From Sphingomonas bisphenolicum (GTDB taxonomy: Bacteria; Pseudomonadota; Alphaproteobacteria; Sphingomonadales; Sphingomonadaceae), in assembly GCF_024349785.1 (NCBI RefSeq), contig NZ_AP018817.1, positions 527,501-591,500 on the forward strand: a DNA stretch of 64,000 nucleotides. The letters run 5' to 3'. Made by a program: the position numbers and the translations under genes. Positions 59,035 to 64,000 of this stretch are shown piece after piece; the first letter of the stretch is position 1; the number at the start of each line of letters is the position of its first letter. The notes beneath the pieces were generated by a model. The model was not told the origin of the DNA. It did no database searches and worked only from the letters and a program-made list of their open reading frames with translations.

Positions 59035-59428
59035 CGGCCTCCGCGATCGTCCAGCCGCGCACCGATTCCTGCGCCCGATGCACCGCTTCCCGGTCGCCGC
59101 AGATCAGATAATGCCAGTCGGGCAGCGGCAGTCCCTCTTCACGCAGCCGGTAGGCGCATGTTCTGGGCAGCCAGCCGATCTGCCTGACCTTGGCCGGGGT
59201 CAGCCGCACGCAATCCGGGACGAACGTTCGCCGATCCTTGTAATTGCTGCATTGCCCGCTCTGCCGGTCGAGCAGGCGGCAGGCGACATTGGTCGGATAG
59301 ATCCGCCCCGTCTCCTCATCCTCGGCCTTGTGCAGACAGCATTTGCCGCAGCCATCGCACAGGGCTTCCCACTCGGCCTTGTCGAGCTTGTTAAGCGGTT
59401 TTTCCCAGAAGTGCGTCACTTGACCCAT
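58991..59428 (-). CDS. YcgN-family cysteine-cluster protein (UPF0260)
   Basis: A 145-residue protein with CDGCGKCC near residue 24 and further cysteines (ACRLLDRQSGQCSNY, CVRL, CAYRL), matching YcgN/UPF0260, which probably binds zinc or an Fe-S cluster; the function is unknown. It overlaps the SCO gene by 13 nt and the YgjP-like gene by 44 nt. Confidence 0.9.
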   Translation of the reverse strand: MGQVTHFWEKPLNKLDKAEWEALCDGCGKCCLHKAEDEETGRIYPTNVACRLLDRQSGQCSNYKDRRTFVPDCVRLTPAKVRQIGWLPRTCAYRLREEGLPLPDWHYLICGDREAVHRAQESVRGWTIAEADAGDWENHLVDREL

Positions 59429-60081
59429 TTTTCCAAGAAGGCGACCACCTTGTCCGGCGCGCCTTCATTCACGTCCGCCGTGGCGGGATCATCCACCGGC
59501 ACGAGCGCAACCGGCTTGCCCTCGCCGTCGAACAGATAGGGGGTGCGGCTGTGGCTGACCATATAATCGCTCGCGCCCCCGGCCTTTCCAGACCCTTCCT
59601 CGGGATTATAGATCACCACGAAATCCTTGGCGACCTTGGCGATCTGATCCTTCGTGCCGGTGAGGCCGATCAGGCGCGGATGGAAGGCCGCGACATAGGT
59701 TTTGAGCACGGCGGGCGTATCGCGTTGCGGATCGACGCTGATGAGCATCGGCTGGACCCTGGCGGCCAGGGCCGGCCTGTCCTTCTCGAATTGCGCGAAC
59801 CCTTGCATGATCCGTTGCAGATCGACCGGGCAGACGTCCGGGCAATAGGTATAGCCGAAATAGACCAGCCGATACTGGCCCTTATAATCGTCCCAATGGG
59901 TCGGCTTGCCGTCCTGGTTGGTCAGGGTGAAGGGCGCGCCGATCCGCGCGCCGATCAATTCGCCCTGTTCGCTGTCGCCGCTTGATGCATTCCCGCCAGC
60001 ACCCATATTGCAGGCAGCCAGCAAGGCGAGGAAGGGCAGGGCGATGGAAGGCAGGATGGATGGGGCGACGTCTTTGTTCAT
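59416..60081 (-). CDS. SCO1/SenC-family copper chaperone lipoprotein
   Basis: A 221-residue lipoprotein (LLAAC, Cys24) with a thioredoxin-like SCO domain. The copper-binding CPDVC is at Cys80 and Cys84, with a downstream His in VSHSRTPY. SCO proteins deliver copper to cytochrome oxidase or protect thiols. No oxidase genes are nearby. The ATG at 60081 gives a normal signal peptide. It is the first gene of a four-gene overlapping unit. Confidence 0.9.
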   Translation of the reverse strand: MNKDVAPSILPSIALPFLALLAACNMGAGGNASSGDSEQGELIGARIGAPFTLTNQDGKPTHWDDYKGQYRLVYFGYTYCPDVCPVDLQRIMQGFAQFEKDRPALAARVQPMLISVDPQRDTPAVLKTYVAAFHPRLIGLTGTKDQIAKVAKDFVVIYNPEEGSGKAGGASDYMVSHSRTPYLFDGEGKPVALVPVDDPATADVNEGAPDKVVAFLEKWVK

Positions 60082-60134
60082 GGCATGGCCAGCCATGCCC
60101 TGCTAGGACGCGATTTGCAAATGCAACGGGGCGC

Positions 60135-60749
60135 ATGATGAAGACGAAGCTTTTTTCCGCATTGCTGGGTTCGCTGGCGCTGGCGCTGCTGGTTCCCGGT
60201 CCCGCCCAGGCGCAATTTTCGGACAATTACAATTTTCTGAAGGCGGTGAAGGACAAGGATGGGGAGAAGGTCACCAACCTGCTCCAGAAACCCGGCTCCA
60301 CCGTCATCAACAGCCGCGACGTATCGACCGGCGAAAATGCGCTGCACATCCTCGTCGCCCGGCGCGATGGAACCTGGCTGACCTTCCTGTTGTCGAAGGG
60401 CGCCAATCCCAACCTGACCGACAATGACGGCAACAGCCCGCTGATGGATGCGGTGCAGGGCCGGTTCGAGGAAGGCGTGCGCACGCTGCTCGCCTACAAG
60501 GCGCAGGTCGACAAGGTGAATGACAGCGGCGAAACCCCGCTGATCCGCGCGGTGCAGCTGCGCGACGTCGGTCTGGTCCGCCTGCTGGTGGCGCAGGGCG
60601 CCAATCCGGAGAAGCGCGACACCATCGCCGGCATGTCCGCCCGCGACTATGCCAAGCGCGACGGCCGCACCCCCGGCCTCACCGAAGCGCTCGACGCCGC
60701 CAAACCCGCAGCCGCGCCCAAGGGGCCGGTACAAGGCCCGGTGTTTTAG
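60135..60749 (+). CDS. Exported ankyrin-repeat protein
   Basis: A 204-residue protein with a signal peptide (about 1-27, ending AQAQ) and about four ankyrin-type units, e.g. NALHILVARRDGTWLTFLLSKGA, SPLMDAV and TPLIRAV. Ankyrin repeats bind other proteins; the partner is unknown and the location is likely periplasmic. Two ATGs stand in tandem at 60135 and 60138. It is divergent from the SCO gene. Confidence 0.88.
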   Translation: MMKTKLFSALLGSLALALLVPGPAQAQFSDNYNFLKAVKDKDGEKVTNLLQKPGSTVINSRDVSTGENALHILVARRDGTWLTFLLSKGANPNLTDNDGNSPLMDAVQGRFEEGVRTLLAYKAQVDKVNDSGETPLIRAVQLRDVGLVRLLVAQGANPEKRDTIAGMSARDYAKRDGRTPGLTEALDAAKPAAAPKGPVQGPVF

Positions 60750-60783
60750 GGGACGCGGAAGGTCGGCTTTACCCAACGTCATG

Positions 60784-60831
60784 CCAGCGAAGGTCGTTAA
60801 GAGGCGCGTGACTCTCAACGACCTTCGCTGG
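60784..60831. repeat. 20-nt inverted repeat between ankyrin and mmcB genes
   Basis: Arms 60784-60803 and 60812-60831 pair with a single G-U, around an 8-nt loop. It lies between two convergent genes and has the CCAGCGAAGG words typical of dispersed sphingomonad palindromes. It lacks a T run; it may act as a processing or stop structure. Confidence 0.65.
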
Positions 60832-60872
60832 AGTTACGACAGTCGGTGACCAAGAATGGTCGTCTATGGCCT

Positions 60873-61373
60873 TCAACCTCCCCAGCCCAGCTCGGCCGCA
60901 TGGTCCGGATCGCTGAGCGCCGTCAACCGCCGGGCGGCGCGCCGGGCGAAGCGCAGCGTCTCCGCCTTGCGCCGAGCCGCCGCCAGCGGCTCCACCGGGG
61001 CCGGGCGCACCAGTTCGGCGTCATATTGGTCCGCGACGATCAGGCCTGTGCGCGTCGGCCACAGCGCCTCGCTCTCGAACGGGCCAAGGTCGAACCCCGC
61101 CGGCACAGCCCAGAAGAAGCGATCGCAATAGTCGAAATAGTCGGGCCATTTCATGTCGCCCAGCAGATCGGCGCGACTGCACTTGATCTCGACGATGGTC
61201 AGCCGTCCCGCACCGTCGATCGCCATGATGTCGGCGCGGCGCCCGTTGGGCAACGGCACTTCCAATATACCGCTCATGTCGTGGCGGAAGAAGAGCCGCA
61301 GCGTGCCGCGCGCCACCGCCATTGCGGTGCCGTCGGTCAGCGGCGAACAGGTGTCGACAGGGGCGCTATTCAT
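60873..61373 (-). CDS. mmcB: MmcB-family DNA repair protein
   Basis: A 166-residue protein of the MmcB family, a small nuclease-like fold. LPNGRRADIMAIDGAGRLTIVEIKCSRADLL contains an Asp and the Glu-x-Lys of PD-(D/E)XK enzymes, in two parts. In Caulobacter, mmcB is SOS-controlled and aids translesion DNA synthesis. I see no clear LexA site upstream. It is convergent with the ankyrin gene. Confidence 0.88.
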   Translation of the reverse strand: MNSAPVDTCSPLTDGTAMAVARGTLRLFFRHDMSGILEVPLPNGRRADIMAIDGAGRLTIVEIKCSRADLLGDMKWPDYFDYCDRFFWAVPAGFDLGPFESEALWPTRTGLIVADQYDAELVRPAPVEPLAAARRKAETLRFARRAARRLTALSDPDHAAELGWGG

Positions 61374-61405
61374 CGGCTCATCTTAGAACAGAAAAGGAAC
61401 AAATG

Positions 61406-61437
61406 AAAAGGCCGATTCGGATGAACCGAACCGGCCT
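61406..61437 (-). terminator. Rho-independent terminator of the SleB-type hydrolase
   Basis: A 12-nt stem with one mismatch (61409-61420 with 61426-61437) is followed on the minus strand by a T-rich stretch, 45-70 nt past the hydrolase stop. Confidence 0.75.
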
Positions 61438-61481
61438 GACGCTTTCGCTATCGCGAACCGGCGCGTTCCCGCGCCCGCTCC

Positions 61482-62147
61482 TCACCGATAGAAGATATGA
61501 TTGTCGATCATCGCCAGCTTGGCCTTGCCCCAGCCCGGCGAAACCCGGCGGGCGTGGAAGAAGAGCGCGCCTTCCGCGCGGCTGTCCCAGCTGTCGTTCA
61601 TCGCGATCTGGGCGATGGCGACGGCTTCGCGCCAGCTACGGCTGTCGGCGCGCACGGCCGGCATCGAATGGCCCCGCACGAAGCTGAACTGGCTGGGCTG
61701 ATAGACGACGCCGCACAGGCTGTCGGCGAAGCGGCCGGACTTGGCCCGGTTGATGATGACGCGCGCGACAGCCAACTGGCCTTCCAGGCTTTCGCCCTTG
61801 GATTCGAAATAGACCGCGCCGGCCAGGCAATGCATGTCGCCTTCCAGCTCCTCGGGTGCGCCCTGGGCGTCGACCAGAGCAGCGAGGCTGGTTGCCTGCG
61901 TGTCGGAATCGGTGGAAAATTCGGTTGTGGCCTTGTTGGCCGATGCCAGCGGCTGCGTAACTTCACGCGGCGCGGCGAAAATGACGGCGGACTGCGCGCC
62001 AGTCGGAGACGTTTGCGGGAACGTCCGGGGGAGAGAGGTGGCCGTGGCGATCGATTCGCCAGCGATCGACATGTCGGACGCCGTGACCGCCGCGGCGGCG
62101 GACAGGGCAAAGGCTGCGGCGATGGCAGCTTTCAGACGAAAACTCAT
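61482..62147 (-). CDS. SleB-type cell wall hydrolase
   Basis: A 221-residue exported protein with a signal peptide (about 1-23) and a C-terminal hydrolase domain (about 105-221) of the SleB/CwlJ family: CLAGAVYFESKGESLEGQ with the catalytic Glu, then VARVIINRAKSGRF and YQPSQFSFV. It cleaves peptidoglycan glycan strands. In non-sporulating bacteria its role is in wall remodelling. The region between signal and domain is Thr/Ser-rich linker. Confidence 0.9.
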   Translation of the reverse strand: MSFRLKAAIAAAFALSAAAAVTASDMSIAGESIATATSLPRTFPQTSPTGAQSAVIFAAPREVTQPLASANKATTEFSTDSDTQATSLAALVDAQGAPEELEGDMHCLAGAVYFESKGESLEGQLAVARVIINRAKSGRFADSLCGVVYQPSQFSFVRGHSMPAVRADSRSWREAVAIAQIAMNDSWDSRAEGALFFHARRVSPGWGKAKLAMIDNHIFYR

Positions 62148-62322
62148 TACTACTCAAAAACATGCGGTTATTGGCCAGCAACGTCGTTTTCAACACATAT
62201 TCTATGACGTTCGGCCGCCCCCCGTCTGCGTGTTTACCGGCCCCGCCCCCCAATGGGCGAATTCGGCAACCTGCGCGTTGGCGTGGGCGGCCTGTGCCCA
62301 AACCATTGCGATGAGTCAACGA

Positions 62323-62664
62323 TCAGCAGAGTGTTTCAGCGGCAAACCGTTCCGCTTCCGGGATGTCGAGTTCTATTATCCACAGGTCGGGGTCCGACTT
62401 GCGCCGGCGCGCCACATAATCGGCGAGCGCCTCAGTCCCCTCTTCGACCGAAGGACCACAGCGCATCAACGCATGACCCCCGGCAAAGTTCGACACCCGC
62501 TCGAAAAGACCCGATTCCTGGCCTTTTTCCAGCGTCTGGACCAGAATCACGCCACTGATCGCGTCGCCTCTGACCAGGATCGTGGCAAAGCCGCCCGCGG
62601 CCGCGACCCGCCGCCGCAATGCACCCACCAGCATTGCGCTGGTAAGCCGGGCTTCAGGCGCCAT
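62323..62664 (-). CDS. DUF1491 family protein
   Basis: A 113-residue cytoplasmic protein with ALRRRVAAAGGFATILVRGD and the C-terminal DPDLWIIELDIPEAERF, matching DUF1491, an alphaproteobacterial family of unknown function. The ATG at 62664 overlaps the thioesterase stop by 11 nt and gives the standard start; the frame is open further up. It is the last of three coupled genes after ptsN. Confidence 0.85.
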   Translation of the reverse strand: MAPEARLTSAMLVGALRRRVAAAGGFATILVRGDAISGVILVQTLEKGQESGLFERVSNFAGGHALMRCGPSVEEGTEALADYVARRRKSDPDLWIIELDIPEAERFAAETLC

Positions 62665-63130
62665 AGCCCGGCAGCGAGGAGAGCGGAAATTGCGATCGCA
62701 TGAAGGTGCCGGTGCCGCGCCCGACCTCTTCGCCATCGGAATCGATCAGGCTCGCTTCGGCGACATAGACCCGGCGCTTGCCGCTGATCCAGCGGCCCTC
62801 GGCGCGAATCCGGCCCGGCGCGATCGGACGGGTGAACAGCAGGTTGAAGGCGGTGGTCAGCAGGAAACGGTCGCTGACCAGGCTGTTGGCGGCGTAGAAG
62901 GCCGCGTCATCCAGCATCTTGAAATAGACGGTGCCATGTACCGCGCCCGCGGCGTGGAACTGGCTTTCGTCGACGTCGAAATCGATCACCGAGCGGCCCG
63001 GTTCACGGATGGTGAGGTCCGACCGGAACAGCCGGTTGATCGGCGCCGAACGATAGAGATTCTCCAGCGCGCGAAAATGCGCCGCTTCGCCGCTCGCGCC
63101 GCTGCCGGGGTGCAGCTCAGGCTGCGTCAC
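62654..63130 (-). CDS. PaaI-type hotdog thioesterase
   Basis: A 158-residue hotdog protein with AAGAVHGTVYFKMLDDAAFYAANSL (in parts) and a C-terminal strand with VGRGTGTFMRS, typical of PaaI-like acyl-CoA thioesterases. The likely start is GTG at 63130, which overlaps the ptsN stop by 14 nt; an ATG at 63208 would lie well inside ptsN. The substrate is unknown. Confidence 0.85.
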   Translation of the reverse strand: MTQPELHPGSGASGEAAHFRALENLYRSAPINRLFRSDLTIREPGRSVIDFDVDESQFHAAGAVHGTVYFKMLDDAAFYAANSLVSDRFLLTTAFNLLFTRPIAPGRIRAEGRWISGKRRVYVAEASLIDSDGEEVGRGTGTFMRSQFPLSSLPGYGA

Positions 63131-63584
63131 GCGCCCCGCCGCCCGCCAGCAGCGCATGGAGCGCGCCGGTCGACTGAGCGCCGCGCAGCCGGGCCACCTG
63201 GCCTTCATCGCGCAGATAGCGCGACACGCGCGCCAGGGTCTTCAAATGCTCCGCGCCGCTGTCGACCGGCGACAGCAGGGCGAAGACGACGTCCACCGGC
63301 GCTTCGTCCACCGCGTCGAACGGCACCGCTGGATCGAGCAGCACGACTACGCCGCACATCTTGGACAGGCCAGCGATCTTCGCATGGGGAATGGCGACGC
63401 CGCCGCCAAAGCCGGTCGACCCCAGCCGCTCACGCTCGAACAGGGCGTCACCGACTTCGTCGGCATCCAGATCATAGGCGCAGGCGGCCAGCCCGGCGAT
63501 CTTCTGGAACAATTGTTTCTTGCCGTTCGCCGACAGGCCCGTGGCGAGCGCTTCGGGCGAAACGATGTCGTTGAAATGAACCAT
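63117..63584 (-). CDS. ptsN: Nitrogen-type PTS enzyme IIA (PtsN)
   Basis: PtsN is a regulatory phosphocarrier, not a sugar transporter. The 155-residue protein has the phosphorylated His in GGGVAIPHAKI and the LLSPVDSGAEHLKTLARVSR segment of EIIA-Ntr. The ATG at 63584 is used; a TTG two codons earlier is possible. It lies after hpf, the usual hpf-ptsN order. Confidence 0.93.
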   Translation of the reverse strand: MVHFNDIVSPEALATGLSANGKKQLFQKIAGLAACAYDLDADEVGDALFERERLGSTGFGGGVAIPHAKIAGLSKMCGVVVLLDPAVPFDAVDEAPVDVVFALLSPVDSGAEHLKTLARVSRYLRDEGQVARLRGAQSTGALHALLAGGGARDAA

Positions 63585-63645
63585 GGTCAATCCGAAACGG
63601 CCGAGCCGCGCGGCATAGTCTTCGCGCTTTCCTCGGACAATGAAA

Positions 63646-63700
63646 GCCCGGCCCCATAAGCCGCCCGCACCATCAGGTCAACAGGCGGCCGGGGCCGGGC
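63646..63700 (-). terminator. Probable terminator between hpf and ptsN
   Basis: Ten-nt GC-rich arms (63646-63655 with 63691-63700) can pair around a 35-nt loop that has its own GGCGG/CCGCC pairing, and the minus strand continues with CTTTCATT. It may weaken hpf read-through into ptsN. Confidence 0.5.
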
Positions 63701-63743
63701 GTGGGGTCAGCCGCGCGGACCGACCCAGTCACCACCCATGGCG

Positions 63744-64000
63744 TCAGCCACGGGGCTCGACCCATCCAATGGTCCCGTCATGGCGACGATAGACCATGTT
63801 ATAGGCCGATGTGCCGGCATTAAGGAACAACAGCGCATTGGTGTTGCGCAGGTCCAGCATCATCACTGCGTCCGAAACGCTGGCTTCGGGAATGTCGACG
63901 CGGGTTTCCGCCACGATCAGCGGCGCATCGGCGGCTTCTTCCTCGTCCTCCGCATGACCGGCGAAGATGGTGTAGCCGGCGCCGTCGATATCATCGACGC
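63744..64000 (-). CDS. hpf: Ribosome hibernation promoting factor, long form (3' part)
   Basis: The gene enters from the right edge, so its start is missing; 84 codons plus the stop are visible. The end of the frame reads SVSDAVMMLDLRNTNALLFL and then YNMVYRRHDGTIGWVEP, the C-terminal domain of long HPF, which dimerises ribosomes in stationary phase. The position next to ptsN fits. This region was read directly by translating the minus strand. Confidence 0.9.
   Translation of the reverse strand, partial: VDDIDGAGYTIFAGHAEDEEEAADAPLIVAETRVDIPEASVSDAVMMLDLRNTNALLFLNAGTSAYNMVYRRHDGTIGWVEPRG

Noticed and set aside
62376..62384. A perfect DnaA box (TTATCCACA)
   Set aside because: It is a single copy inside the DUF1491 coding region with no cluster, AT-rich unwinding element or other boxes nearby, so it is not evidence of an origin.

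Overview
The window is a gene-dense, GC-rich stretch of chromosome from an alphaproteobacterium, most likely a sphingomonad (Sphingobium/Sphingomonas-like). The evidence is the leuS-lptE-holA block, the rho ... mnmE-mnmG-rsmG-parA-parB block with consensus parS sites, DUF4167, DUF6489, DUF3576 and DUF1491 families, an MmcB-type repair protein, a large TonB-dependent receptor and several small palindromic intergenic repeats of the kind common in this group. No tRNA, rRNA, CRISPR array, phage or insertion sequence was seen. The gene set is typical of the origin-proximal core chromosome; oriC itself is not recognisable here.

Layout. 1-6.4 kb: the end of a polysaccharide flippase, a CBS-domain protein, a small membrane protein, a hotdog thioesterase, two tandem DUF4139 exported proteins and a DUF4167 protein. 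6.6-12.5 kb: the hisS-prfA-prmC operon, an M61 peptidase and inorganic pyrophosphatase. 12.6-19.7 kb: a divergent MocR regulator/YczE membrane-protein pair, a DUF1993 protein, lipoproteins, gyrB and tag. 19.7-26.9 kb: a ligase-associated helicase, then an apparently perfect 512-bp tandem duplication carrying an uncharacterised 65-aa protein gene and the 5' end of a cystathionine gamma-synthase-family gene, then a 2-hydroxyacid dehydrogenase and an outer-membrane-like protein. 26.5-31.6 kb: DUF3576, leuS, lptE, holA, msrB. 31.8-39.4 kb: a class A PBP, a retropepsin-like protease, rho, a TerC protein, a quinone oxidoreductase and a dienelactone hydrolase. 39.2-45 kb: DUF6489, mnmE, mnmG, rsmG, parA, parB. 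45-53.5 kb: pepN, a four-gene Mla-like lipid transport operon, a HAD phosphatase, a ThiE-like protein and a YggS-family protein. 53.5-64 kb: a TonB receptor, pdeM, trhO, an overlapping SCO/YcgN/YgjP-like cluster, an ankyrin protein, mmcB, a SleB-type hydrolase, DUF1491, a PaaI-type thioesterase, ptsN and the 3' end of hpf.

How the genes fit together. Three functional blocks stand out: translation and tRNA modification (hisS, prfA, prmC, leuS, mnmE, mnmG, rsmG, trhO, hpf), chromosome replication, segregation and repair (gyrB, holA, parAB with parS, tag, the helicase, pdeM, mmcB) and the envelope (lptE, PBP1A, Mla-like operon, SleB, TonB receptor). Genes are packed tightly, with many 1-4 nt start/stop overlaps. 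Four convergent pairs share a single 4-nt palindromic stop (TTAA or CTAG).

I found no clearly new multi-gene defence or mobile system. The most unusual items are the 512-bp tandem duplication with its aromatic-rich microprotein, the parS distribution, the shared-stop convergent pairs, a C-rich rho leader, the MocR/YczE control region and an MnmE with a non-canonical G4 motif.
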